Program-made: the position numbers and the translations under genes
The notes under the pieces: model-generated
Database searches by the model: none
What the model was told of the DNA's origin: nothing
The model's input: the letters and a program-made list of their open reading frames with translations, nothing else
Assembly: GCA_020024075.1 (NCBI GenBank)
Contig: JAHHUJ010000022.1
Location: 1 to 15,854, forward strand
Reading direction: 5' to 3'
Origin: Psychrobacter sp.
Lineage (GTDB): Bacteria; Pseudomonadota; Gammaproteobacteria; Pseudomonadales; Moraxellaceae
DNA length: 15,854 nt
Part shown: positions 1 through 7,089 of the stretch, piece after piece
Layout: every line of letters begins with the position of its first letter
Numbering within the stretch: position 1 is the first letter of the stretch

Positions 1-26
1 TAAAATTATATAAAACTAGCTTAAAT

Positions 27-65
27 AATGGGTAACACTTGAGGGTGTTATCCATTTTGTTTTTT
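27..65 (+). terminator. Rho-independent terminator of the unseen upstream gene
   Basis: A 12-base-pair stem (AATGGGTAACAC at 27-38 with GTGTTATCCATT at 45-56, one G-T wobble) encloses a 6-base loop and runs into a T-rich tract ending near 65. This is a textbook intrinsic terminator in plus orientation, so a plus-strand gene ends before the window. It also argues against starting the next gene at the TTG at 64, which lies in the T-tract. Confidence 0.85.
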
Positions 66-135
66 GGCTAAAGTGTTAAACTATCGACTATTGATAGATA
101 TTTTAAATTCAAAAAAAGTTTTAGTGAGAAAAATC

Positions 136-732
136 ATGCGAATCCGTAAACTATTTAAATTTGAAAACGCGCATATTGTGCGTAACTGTAGTTCAGATAG
201 GTGTAAGCGCTCTATTCATGGACATAGCTATCAGATTGAGCTTATTTTGCAAGCTGATAGATTAGATAATGGTCAAATGGTTTACGACTTTGGTTTGTTA
301 AAGTCGTCTATTAAAGACATTATCGATAGCTTTGATCATGCCATTTGTTTTTGGAACAAAGATGATCCTGAATACATTGAAATGTGTAAAAAATTCAGTG
401 CACGCTGGATTAGTCTGCCTGTATCTCCCTCGGCTGAGCAGTTTTCAAGAGTAATTTTCTTTTGGGCGCAAAGCATTCTTGATCAGACTAAAATGGTCAA
501 TGGTGAGGCAGGAGTCAGTGTTTATTCTGTTATTGCTCATGAGACAGCGACTGGATATGCGCAGTGCTTTGCAGAGGACATTAGCAATGAGCACATGGGC
601 TTATTAAGGTTAGAGGACTTTGAATTTAGTGAGCAGGTAATGCAAGAGTGGACTGACCCAACAATGTATCAAAAACTGATAGCGGGCGAGCCTTTTGTAA
701 ACCCTGAGGTAACACTTCAAGTAAAAGCTTAA
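136..732 (+). CDS. queD: 6-carboxytetrahydropterin synthase, QueD family (long form)
   Basis: Likely converts 7,8-dihydroneopterin triphosphate to 6-carboxytetrahydropterin, an early step toward the queuosine precursor preQ0, in the cytoplasm. From the ATG at 136 the protein is 198 residues. Visible zinc ligands are H13 and the HGH pair H28 and H30; the catalytic cysteine is C23 in SDRCKRSIHGHSY; D67-H68 and E136 (HETATGY) match the catalytic His and Glu positions of the family. It is longer than the roughly 120-residue classical QueD, with extra sequence between H68 and E136 and a tail of about 50 residues. From memory, a longer QueD subtype of about this length occurs in some proteobacteria. 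The open frame extends upstream to a TTG at 64, but that overlaps a terminator; a GTG at 124 is also possible. No other queuosine gene is visible, so a related pterin role cannot be excluded. Confidence 0.8.
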   Translation: MRIRKLFKFENAHIVRNCSSDRCKRSIHGHSYQIELILQADRLDNGQMVYDFGLLKSSIKDIIDSFDHAICFWNKDDPEYIEMCKKFSARWISLPVSPSAEQFSRVIFFWAQSILDQTKMVNGEAGVSVYSVIAHETATGYAQCFAEDISNEHMGLLRLEDFEFSEQVMQEWTDPTMYQKLIAGEPFVNPEVTLQVKA

Positions 733-767
733 GGCCAGTCAGTATTAAATTAAGGCCAGTATTAAAT
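730..767 (+). repeat. Imperfect tandem duplication spanning the queD stop codon
   Basis: TAAGGCCAGTCAGTATTAAAT (730-750) is followed directly by a shorter copy (751-767) lacking four bases. The first copy begins with the queD stop codon TAA. It resembles the short duplications after several other genes here and looks like slippage or a small duplication, not a mobile element. Confidence 0.8.
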
Positions 768-860
768 TAATGCTAGCACTAAAACAGGCATCGCCTTAAA
801 AACTTGATTGATGTTAACTACTTAATTGATATTAGCTATATGAACTATGCGAGGCAGACA

Positions 861-1343
861 ATGGCAAGCCAACATAAAGAGATTATCTTAAAATCTGAGG
901 CAGATACCGAAGCTTTGGCGCAGCAACTGGCTAAAGCCAATCTTACTGGTAGCGTTTGGCTTTCTGGTGATCTGGGCGCAGGTAAGACCACTTTGACCCG
1001 CTATTGGCTAAAAGCATTGGGTCATCAAGGCTCAGTAAAAAGCCCGACCTATACTTTGGTTGAACCATATGAGCTGGCTGAGTCGAACAATGCATTAATA
1101 CAACGCGTTTATCACGCTGATTTGTACCGATTACAAGACCCTGAAGAATTGTCATTTATTGGCTTTGAAGAATATCTAGAAGATGATAAGGCCTTGGTTA
1201 TTATTGAATGGGCCAGCCGAGCTGAGGGCTACTTACCACAGCCTGTAATGACTGTGGATATCACGGTGACAACGCAGGACGGTGAGCAAGTCAGACGGGT
1301 AAATATACAGTTTGCAGAGGGTGTTAGCTTTGATGATTTTTGA
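861..1343 (+). CDS. tsaE: tRNA threonylcarbamoyladenosine biosynthesis ATPase TsaE
   Basis: TsaE is the P-loop ATPase that works with TsaB and TsaD to put the t6A modification at position 37 of ANN-decoding tRNAs. The 160-residue protein has a Walker A motif, SGDLGAGKTT (residues 35-44), the family motif SPTYTLVEPY (61-70), HADLYRL (85-91) and IIEWASR (114-120, holding the conserved Glu-Trp). Its length is normal for the family. I chose the ATG at 861 because GAGG lies six bases upstream; the open frame reaches a TTG at 804 and an ATG at 840, but neither has a Shine-Dalgarno sequence. It lies upstream of mutL with the same orientation as in many gammaproteobacteria, but without the amiB gene that usually sits between them. 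A 186-base spacer with a tandem repeat follows. Confidence 0.93.
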   Translation: MASQHKEIILKSEADTEALAQQLAKANLTGSVWLSGDLGAGKTTLTRYWLKALGHQGSVKSPTYTLVEPYELAESNNALIQRVYHADLYRLQDPEELSFIGFEEYLEDDKALVIIEWASRAEGYLPQPVMTVDITVTTQDGEQVRRVNIQFAEGVSFDDF

Positions 1344-1384
1344 TTTTAATATCGATTAAATACAAGTAAGCTTTAGATAAGTAA

Positions 1385-1412
1385 CAGGCAAGTACGCTCA
1401 GGCAAGTACACT
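1385..1412 (+). repeat. 14-base tandem repeat, two copies, in the tsaE-mutL spacer
   Basis: Two adjacent 14-base units, CAGGCAAGTACGCT and CAGGCAAGTACACT, differ by one base. They lie about 40 bases after the tsaE stop codon. No stem-loop with a T-tract is evident in this spacer, so read-through into mutL is likely. Confidence 0.8.
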
Positions 1413-1529
1413 AAAGATAAGCTCTCTACTAATTGGGTAGGGGTCTAATCGGATTATTTTATATCGATGCTCATAATCATCCCCATCTATTTATCCTTAA
1501 TTTTATTTTAACTTCATTGACAGCCTATT

Positions 1530-3449
1530 ATGACTTTCAGTAGTAATTCAACATCATTATCGCAGGAGCAAGCCGCCGCTGCGACTGGTGTCAGTAACCG
1601 TATCAAAAAGCTACCTCCGCTGCTGGTCAACCAGCTTGCTGCGGGTGAGGTAGTGACGCGTCCAGCTTCTGTGGTAAAAGAGCTTATTGAAAATGCCATT
1701 GATGCTGGGGCTAAGCACATTGATATTCGGATTACTCAAGGCGGTATGGGCATTATTGAGGTGGCAGATGATGGCTGCGGTATTCACCCTGATGACATGA
1801 TTATGGCGGTAACCCGATTTGCTACCAGTAAAATTGCTGATGTGGCTCACTTGCAGGGAATTGCGACGTTAGGCTTTCGTGGTGAAGCATTGGCCGCGAC
1901 GGCAGCAGTATCTAGGCTGACATTGACCAGTTGTAGTGATGACAGTGGTATAGGGCGTGAGTTAAATGTGGCTGGGATTTTGGAGGACACGCCGCAGCTG
2001 ATACCGGTAGTACGCTCTAAAGGAACCACAGTAACGGTCAAAGATTTATATTTTAATGTGCCTGCTCGGCGGGGTAATCTAAAGTCTATTTCAACTGAAT
2101 ATGCCCATATTGAAATGGTGGTAAAGCAGCTGGCCTTAGTCGCCAGTGATGTCAGCTTTACCTTATGGCACAATGATAAGCGTAGATTTAACTTCGAGTC
2201 TATCGCTAGCAGTGATAAAGGGGCTACTTATAGTATCAGTACTCATGAGGCGATGAAGTCAACAGTGATGCAGTCGGTGCTGGCAAGATTAATGGCATTG
2301 CTACCGACCAGCCATGATCAGGCTGAGCTGTTTAGTGACAGTAACTTGCAGCCAATAAATATTAGCTTAGAGGGCCTGCGACCACAGAGTGACTGGCAGG
2401 AAGGGGCTGAAGAGCATTTGGTCATCACAGGTTTTTTGATTCCTAGCTCAAGAGCAGTATCAAGCTCAAGTTACAAACTGATTTATATTAATGGTAGATT
2501 GGTCAAAGATAGGCGGATTTCGCAAAGTATTCGCGACAGTGCGGCCAACTTATCAGGTATTAATAATCTAGGTTATGTGCTGTTTTTTAATCTACCTAAA
2601 GCGTGGCTAAACCTAAACGTTCATCCCTCGAAGCAGTGTATCAAGATTCAAAACTTAGCCAATGTGATGGCTCATCTTGAAGTGGGTGTTCGTGATGCAC
2701 TTCAGCTTTGGCAACATCGTCAGCCAGCTCAGGTAGCCGATTATGAGATGGATGACTCGTCATTAAAAGTAGTTGTTACTGATTCGGTTGTGCCGGGCCA
2801 GTTTGTCGCTAATGGTACTGATGATTTCGCCAATCATTTGCCTAATAATTTACATTTGACTAATAATTTACTTAATAATTTGACTGAGGTTCAGCAGCCT
2901 AGGGGTGATTATAAGCTGAGTGAGGCATCTCACGACTTACACTACAAAACTGATAATATGACCAGTTTTGTTACAGCATCTAATGAGGGTTCACAAACTG
3001 CCCTTGCTCAGAATACGGTGGCTAACACCACGGCTAGAATGGAAACCGCTGAAATAGCCTCAAATCAGTTGCTGGCGTTGGCTATATTAGATAAGCGTCA
3101 AATGTCGCAAGCACTCTTAAATAAATTACAGGTAAATGAGTTACAGAACAAAGATTCGTTGACTCTACCTGATACCCACTCTCTGCTATTAATCCAATCC
3201 AATCATAGTATTTATTTGTTGACAGAGCAGGGATTAAAGTCAGGATTACAAAGTATCAGCATAGAATTGCCTCCTGACTTAGTTAGCTTAGTGGCAGAGT
3301 CAAGTGGTCTACAGTCTTTATCTGAGTTAAATTGGATACTCAGTAGAGTAGGGCCGTTGTCAATGGCAGATTATCAGCAGCTGTTAGCAAAAGCGATAAC
3401 TCAATTATCATTTTCAGAGCTGGCGGCACTGATGATTGAAAGACTGTAA
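1530..3449 (+). CDS. mutL: DNA mismatch repair protein MutL
   Basis: MutL links mismatch recognition by MutS to strand nicking and excision. The GHKL ATPase domain is complete: KELIENAIDAG (residues 50-60; E51 aligns with the catalytic Glu and N55 with the Mg ligand), DDGCGI (80-85), TRFATSKI (95-102) and GFRGEAL (115-121). The transducer domain carries YINGR (319-323) and NVHPSK (363-368, K368 aligning with the conserved Lys). A low-complexity linker with Asn-Leu repeats covers about 400-510. The C-terminal dimerization region (about 511-639) is short and has no DQHA-type metal-binding endonuclease motif, like E. coli MutL, and appears to lack much of the regulatory subdomain. An N-terminal extension of about 20 residues precedes the conserved start. 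The ATG at 1530 has only a weak Shine-Dalgarno. miaA follows after 69 bases. Confidence 0.95.
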   Translation: MTFSSNSTSLSQEQAAAATGVSNRIKKLPPLLVNQLAAGEVVTRPASVVKELIENAIDAGAKHIDIRITQGGMGIIEVADDGCGIHPDDMIMAVTRFATSKIADVAHLQGIATLGFRGEALAATAAVSRLTLTSCSDDSGIGRELNVAGILEDTPQLIPVVRSKGTTVTVKDLYFNVPARRGNLKSISTEYAHIEMVVKQLALVASDVSFTLWHNDKRRFNFESIASSDKGATYSISTHEAMKSTVMQSVLARLMALLPTSHDQAELFSDSNLQPINISLEGLRPQSDWQEGAEEHLVITGFLIPSSRAVSSSSYKLIYINGRLVKDRRISQSIRDSAANLSGINNLGYVLFFNLPKAWLNLNVHPSKQCIKIQNLANVMAHLEVGVRDALQLWQHRQPAQVADYEMDDSSLKVVVTDSVVPGQFVANGTDDFANHLPNNLHLTNNLLNNLTEVQQPRGDYKLSEASHDLHYKTDNMTSFVTASNEGSQTALAQNTVANTTARMETAEIASNQLLALAILDKRQMSQALLNKLQVNELQNKDSLTLPDTHSLLLIQSNHSIYLLTEQGLKSGLQSISIELPPDLVSLVAESSGLQSLSELNWILSRVGPLSMADYQQLLAKAITQLSFSELAALMIERL

Positions 3450-3518
3450 ACAAAACCGCTATAAAGCCACATAAATTATTAACAATATATTCGTACATTA
3501 CTCAAAGAGAGCGTTATT

Positions 3519-4730
3519 ATGAGTGTAGTTGACCACTCGACAAAATTAGCATTAGATCAGACGCCTTTAGCAAAAACCTCTTTATCAGGGACACCTTTAC
3601 CAAAGAATAGTGTGGTATGTTTGATGGCGCCTACCGCCAGTGGCAAAACCTCTTTGGCATACGAGCTCTATGAGACGGGGAGATTTGAGATTATCTCTGT
3701 AGACTCTGCTCTGATTTATAAAGATATGAATATTGGTACCGCTAAGCCGACTGCAGAAGAGTTGTCACAATATCCACACTATTTGGTTGATATTATTGAT
3801 CCTACCGACACTTATAGTGTGGCCAATTTTGTCAATGATGTAGAGCGTTTGATCAAAGAGATTCAGGGTCGTAATAAAATCCCGTTACTTGTGGGCGGCA
3901 CCATGATGTACTACATGGCTTTATTTGATGGGTTATCGGCAGTCCCAGACACCGATACACAAGTGCGAGAAGAGGTAGAACAGTGGCGAAAGCAGCAAGG
4001 TATTGAAGTACTACATCAGTATTTACAACAGGTAGACCCAGTTATTGCTGAGCGCTTGCCATTAGGCGATACCCAAAGGATTACCCGTGCAGTTGAGGTT
4101 TATAAGCAGACCGGTAAGCCGTTAAGTGAGTGGCAGAAACTGCCTAAGCAGGCCTTGTCCAATAACCCAGAGCAGTACTGGCTGGGACTGGCAGTGATGC
4201 CTGATCGGGCTTGGCTGCATGAGCGTATTGAGCTGAGACTACAACTTATGTGGCAGCAAGGCTTCTTTGACGAAGTAATTGAGCTGTTACAGCAGTATGA
4301 GTTATCAGCAGATATGCCTTCGATGCGCTGTGTCGGTTATCGGCAGGTAATAGATTACTTATTGTTAACGGGACATCCAGCGGCAAAGCTATTGGTAAAT
4401 AACGGTGAAGCTGTTGAAGACAAAGGCTTAGCTGTCGATAGCATTGATGAGGCCGCTGCTTGTCAAGATATGAAAAATAAGGCATTATATGCCACAAGAC
4501 AGCTTGCAAAACGGCAGTATACTTGGCTTAGAAACTTAGTGGCCAGTTTTGATCCCTCAAATGTTGAACTAGCGAATAGTCATCAACAGCATAGCCATAT
4601 GACCGCTAACCGCCAGTTCCCTCAGACAGATACCTCCCATACATCTGCTCAACGTGACCGTGGCAACAAAGTGGTTTATGCTTTTGCGACTATTACTGAA
4701 GCTAAAGAGTATCTAAACTCTAGACTGTAA
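3519..4730 (+). CDS. miaA: tRNA dimethylallyltransferase MiaA
   Basis: MiaA transfers the dimethylallyl group to A37 of tRNAs reading UNN codons (i6A, the precursor of ms2i6A). The 403-residue protein shows the P-loop APTASGKT (37-44), VDSALIYKDMNIGTAKPTAEE (61-81), the substrate-site LVGGTMMYY (124-132), CVGYRQVIDY (271-280) and ATRQLAKRQYTWLRN (325-339). E. coli MiaA is 316 residues. The extra length lies in an N-terminal extension of about 20 residues, an insertion of about 30 residues between CVGYRQ and ATRQLAK (roughly 288-320), and a polar His/Gln/Ser-rich stretch at about 348-383 before a conserved-looking C-terminal end. AGAGAG upstream of the ATG at 3519 serves as ribosome binding site. 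It sits between mutL and hfq, the usual gammaproteobacterial arrangement. Confidence 0.95.
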   Translation: MSVVDHSTKLALDQTPLAKTSLSGTPLPKNSVVCLMAPTASGKTSLAYELYETGRFEIISVDSALIYKDMNIGTAKPTAEELSQYPHYLVDIIDPTDTYSVANFVNDVERLIKEIQGRNKIPLLVGGTMMYYMALFDGLSAVPDTDTQVREEVEQWRKQQGIEVLHQYLQQVDPVIAERLPLGDTQRITRAVEVYKQTGKPLSEWQKLPKQALSNNPEQYWLGLAVMPDRAWLHERIELRLQLMWQQGFFDEVIELLQQYELSADMPSMRCVGYRQVIDYLLLTGHPAAKLLVNNGEAVEDKGLAVDSIDEAAACQDMKNKALYATRQLAKRQYTWLRNLVASFDPSNVELANSHQQHSHMTANRQFPQTDTSHTSAQRDRGNKVVYAFATITEAKEYLNSRL

Positions 4731-4950
4731 TGCTTCTAAGGCTTGTAAAAAGAAATCTAAAGCTGGTAATAAGATGTTTTAAGCCAATAATAAGATACAA
4801 AAAAATTTACTTACACTATATAACACTTACTCTAGGCTAATTTGCTAGTACGGACCGTCAAAAAAATGATATGGTAAAGGTAATATAAATATAAACAAAG
4901 ATATTTGAGAATAGAGCTAGTTTATAACGAAGATACATAGCTATTTTAGA

Positions 4951-4994
4951 TTGACCGTATTAATCTAATAACTAATCTGTCATCCACATATAAT
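4951..4994 (+). promoter_or_regulatory. Possible hfq promoter elements
   Basis: The 291-base miaA-hfq spacer is AT-rich and holds no gene or clear terminator. A TTGACC at 4951 is followed after 16 bases by a poor TAATCT at 4973. A perfect TATAAT stands at 4989-4994 but has no good -35 at the right distance; it would place transcription start close to 5001, just before the ribosome binding site. The two halves cannot belong to one promoter because the spacing is too long. This is weak evidence for a local promoter. Confidence 0.25.
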
Positions 4995-5021
4995 AAATTA
5001 AAAATTTAGGAGACGCACCCG

Positions 5022-5621
5022 ATGTCAAAAGGACAAACATTACAAGATCCGTTTTTAAATTCATTACGTAAAGACCGCATCCCAGTATCTATTTTTTTAG
5101 TCAATGGCATAAAACTGCAAGGGCAAATCGAATCATTTGATCAATATGTGGTTTTGTTAAAAAACACAGTTAGCCAGATGGTATATAAGCATGCTATCTC
5201 AACGGTCGTTCCAGCTCGTAATCCACGCAGTAGTGGAGCTACGACGGGCGGTATTGCCCAGCAGCCAGCTGGATACCAAGGCGGCTTTGGGGCCAACCCT
5301 GCTTCTACTGCAGGCTTTGAGCGCAGTACTCCTGGCTTTGAGCCTGGTGGTTTTGCCAATAAACGCAGCAGTGGTTTTAATCGTGGTGGGTTTGCTGATC
5401 GCGGTTTTAATCAAGAAAGAAGTGGATTCGCTCAAGAGCGTGGCTTCGGTGTTGAGCGCGGCTTTGAGGGTGATCGTGGCTTTGATGCTGACAGAACTTT
5501 TGGGGCCAATCGTCCGCAGCATGGCTTCGGTGCACGCGGTTTTGAAAAGCGTGGCTTTGCTGCCTCTTCGCATCAAGATGATGATGAGGATTTAACCAAA
5601 AACTATGGCGATGATGAGTAA
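5022..5621 (+). CDS. hfq: RNA chaperone Hfq with long Gly-Phe-Arg-rich C-terminal tail
   Basis: Hfq forms a hexameric ring that binds small RNAs and mRNAs and promotes their pairing. Residues 1-66 are nearly identical to E. coli Hfq: Q8 and D9, rim residues R16-K17-D18-R19, distal-face K31, F39-D40-Q41-Y42 (Tyr replacing Phe42) and the Sm2 YKHAIS (55-60). The total is 199 residues against 102 in E. coli. Residues about 70-180 form a low-complexity tail with 14 Gly-Phe dipeptides, many as RGF or GGF, rich in Arg, Asn, Gln and Glu. The last 15 residues (DDDEDLTKNYGDDE) are strongly acidic. Long Gly-rich Hfq tails are known in Acinetobacter, so this is a family trait, here in a Phe/Arg-rich version. 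The ribosome binding site AGGAGA is at 5008-5013. It lies after miaA as usual, but hflX does not follow. Confidence 0.97.
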   Translation: MSKGQTLQDPFLNSLRKDRIPVSIFLVNGIKLQGQIESFDQYVVLLKNTVSQMVYKHAISTVVPARNPRSSGATTGGIAQQPAGYQGGFGANPASTAGFERSTPGFEPGGFANKRSSGFNRGGFADRGFNQERSGFAQERGFGVERGFEGDRGFDADRTFGANRPQHGFGARGFEKRGFAASSHQDDDEDLTKNYGDDE

Positions 5622-5654
5622 CCGCTTGGTGATAAATTATACACAGCCTGTAAT

Positions 5655-5705
5655 GTTATATTAGGCTACAAGTTATATTAGGCTAAGAGTTATATTAGGC
5701 TAAGA
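5655..5705 (+). repeat. 17-base tandem repeat, three copies, after hfq
   Basis: Three head-to-tail units with the core GTTATATTAGGCTA start at 5655, 5672 and 5689, separated by the triplets CAA and AGA. They occupy the 3' untranslated region of hfq just before its terminator. No protein frame runs through them. Confidence 0.9.
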
Positions 5706-5710
5706 GAGAT

Positions 5711-5738
5711 AAAAGACCTGCTATATGCAGGTCTTTTT
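5711..5738 (+). terminator. Rho-independent terminator after hfq
   Basis: An 11-base-pair perfect stem, AAAAGACCTGC (5711-5721) with GCAGGTCTTTT (5727-5737), encloses a 5-base loop and ends in a run of T. It closes the transcript ending with hfq. Because the stem is flanked by A on one side and T on the other it could act in both directions, but no minus-strand gene lies nearby. Confidence 0.9.
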
Positions 5739-5778
5739 ATTACTAAAATATAGATATTAATACAGGGAACTTACATCC

Positions 5779-5807
5779 TAGACTGCTTGTAACAGAGGTA
5801 ATATGAT
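5779..5807 (+). promoter_or_regulatory. Possible sigma-70 promoter for the kds-lpt operon
   Basis: TAGACT (four of six matches to TTGACA), a 17-base spacer and TATGAT (five of six matches to TATAAT) lie directly after the hfq terminator. Transcription would begin near 5814 and leave a leader of about 190 bases containing the tandem repeats. AT-rich DNA produces such matches by chance, so confidence is modest. Confidence 0.35.
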
Positions 5808-5856
5808 AAACTTAGTCCCTAATATAATTGTCTTTAATATAATTTTTGCTAAATTC

Positions 5857-5888
5857 TATAAATACAGGTTATTGTATAAATACAGGTT
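5857..5888 (+). repeat. 18-base tandem duplication upstream of kdsD
   Basis: TATAAATACAGGTT occurs at 5857-5870 and again at 5875-5888, separated by four bases, giving an 18-base period. Confidence 0.85.
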
Positions 5889-5926
5889 GTATCAATAACA
5901 GAGTCCTGACTAAACTTTCAGTAATA

Positions 5927-5964
5927 AAAACTGTACTAACCAAAACTGTACTAACCAAAACTGT
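5927..5964 (+). repeat. 15-base tandem repeat, 2.5 copies, upstream of kdsD
   Basis: AAAACTGTACTAACC occurs exactly at 5927-5941 and 5942-5956, and a partial third copy, AAAACTGT, follows at 5957-5964. It lies about 40 bases before the kdsD start codon. Confidence 0.9.
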
Positions 5965-6006
5965 CATCGTATTAATCACAAAAATAACGAAAAGTATTCA
6001 AACACT

Positions 6007-7005
6007 ATGAAAACACAGATTGAGCCACCTACTTCCGAACAGTATATTACCTACGCCGTCGATGCGATTCGTACTGAACAAAATGCTCTTGAGCTATTGA
6101 TAGAGCAGTTAGATGATAGATTCGTCCAAGCTTGTGAGCTTATCCGTAATTGCGAAGGGCGAGTAGTGGTAACAGGTATGGGCAAGTCGGGTCATATTGG
6201 TCGAAAAATTGCCGCCACTTTTGCTTCAACAGGGTCGCCTGCCTTCTTTATGCATCCTGGTGAAGCTGGGCATGGCGACTTAGGTATGCTTGTGCCTGGA
6301 GATGTGCTGCTGGCTATCTCTAACTCAGGGGAGTCTGATGAGATTAAGACTTTATTACCTGTGGTTAAACAGTTGTCTATTCCCTTGATTAGTATCAGTC
6401 GTGACAAACGAGGTATGTTACCTAAGTCGGCAGATGTGGCTTTAACTTTAGGTACCTCTGAAGAAGCTTGTCCTTTAGGTTTGGCTCCTACCTCAAGTAC
6501 CACGGCGACTTTAGCGCTTGGCGATGCCATTGCCGTTGCTTTGGTTCATGCCCGTCATTTTACCTCAGAAGATTTTGCTCTATCGCATCCTGCTGGTGCT
6601 TTAGGTCGCAAGTTATTAATGCGGGTAAGTGACTTGATGCATCAAGCAGAAAAAGACTTACAGCTACCTTTGGTGAATACCGACACCACTTTGCACAATG
6701 CGCTGTTTGTGATGACCAGTGGTCGTTTGGGCATGGCTGTGGTAGTAGATGATAATAATAAAGTTGTCGGCATCTTTACCGACGGTGATCTACGCAGATA
6801 CTTAGAGAAAAATATTGATCTAGAAACGCCCATGTCTCAGATTATGACCCCAAATCCAAAACAGGTCTCAAAGAATATGAGAGCCTCTGATGCGCTTAGT
6901 CTAATGAATGAAAAAGCCATTAGTCAGTTATTGATTGTCGATGATGAGCAGCAGTTAGAGGGTGTCATTAGTATTCATGACTTATTACAGGCCGGTGTGA
7001 GTTAA
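6007..7005 (+). CDS. kdsD: D-arabinose-5-phosphate isomerase KdsD
   Basis: Interconverts ribulose 5-phosphate and arabinose 5-phosphate, the first committed step to Kdo, the sugar joining lipid A to the LPS core. The 332-residue protein has a SIS sugar-isomerase domain (about 44-180) with TGMGKSGHIGRK (56-67) and SNSGES (105-110), the conserved HPAGALGR (194-201, with the His expected in catalysis), and two CBS domains (about 210-267 and 279-331). Length and layout match E. coli KdsD. The ribosome binding site is weak (GAAAAG some distance before the ATG). It heads a same-strand run with kdsC, lptC, lptA and lptB, which matches its job in LPS synthesis and export. The Na+/Ca2+ antiporter gene that precedes kdsD in E. 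coli is absent. Confidence 0.96.
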   Translation: MKTQIEPPTSEQYITYAVDAIRTEQNALELLIEQLDDRFVQACELIRNCEGRVVVTGMGKSGHIGRKIAATFASTGSPAFFMHPGEAGHGDLGMLVPGDVLLAISNSGESDEIKTLLPVVKQLSIPLISISRDKRGMLPKSADVALTLGTSEEACPLGLAPTSSTTATLALGDAIAVALVHARHFTSEDFALSHPAGALGRKLLMRVSDLMHQAEKDLQLPLVNTDTTLHNALFVMTSGRLGMAVVVDDNNKVVGIFTDGDLRRYLEKNIDLETPMSQIMTPNPKQVSKNMRASDALSLMNEKAISQLLIVDDEQQLEGVISIHDLLQAGVS

Positions 7006-7026
7006 TAGCGGTTTGTGTTAATAGCG
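7001..7026 (+). repeat. Short duplication spanning the kdsD stop codon
   Basis: GTTAATAGCG occurs at 7001-7010, overlapping the kdsD stop codon, and again at 7017-7026, giving a 16-base period. Confidence 0.7.
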
Positions 7027-7089
7027 TCACTCACCGATACTTAATTGTTGTAATTTACTCAGTGTTTTTTTAATCAATAGAAGGCAGTT

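Larger units (their letters stand above)
5739..6006 (+). other. Gene-free hfq-kdsD spacer with tandem repeats and promoter-like sites
   Basis: Together with the hfq 3' region this is a 385-base stretch without a gene. It holds TAGACT (5779-5784), 17 bases, then TATGAT (5802-5807), a plausible sigma-70 promoter for kdsD; two perfect TATAAT boxes (5823 and 5838) without good -35 boxes; an approximate 15-base duplication at 5820-5844 (TAATATAATT twice); an 18-base duplication at 5857-5888 (TATAAATACAGGTT twice); and a 15-base duplication at 5927-5964 (AAAACTGTACTAACC twice plus a partial third copy). No open frame with a ribosome binding site is seen. Confidence 0.6.

Noticed and set aside
64..135. 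N-terminal extension of QueD from the TTG at 64
   Set aside because: The TTG lies in the T-tract of a strong terminator and the encoded residues do not resemble the family, which begins at MRIRKLFKFENAH.
804..860. Longer TsaE from the TTG at 804
   Set aside because: No ribosome binding site there; GAGG stands directly before the ATG at 861 and the protein from that point has normal length.
4731..5021. A small gene between miaA and hfq
   Set aside because: The stretch is AT-rich with frequent stops in all frames and no start codon with a ribosome binding site before that of hfq.
5191..5595. Long overlapping open frames within hfq on both strands (134 codons plus; 125 and 72 codons minus)
   Set aside because: They are shadows of the repetitive Gly-Phe-Arg codons of the Hfq tail, have no ribosome binding sites and encode biased, featureless peptides.
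5655..5964. Possible CRISPR array in the hfq-kdsD spacer
   Set aside because: The repeats are adjacent tandem units of 15-18 bases with little or no spacer, three copies at most, and each set has a different sequence.
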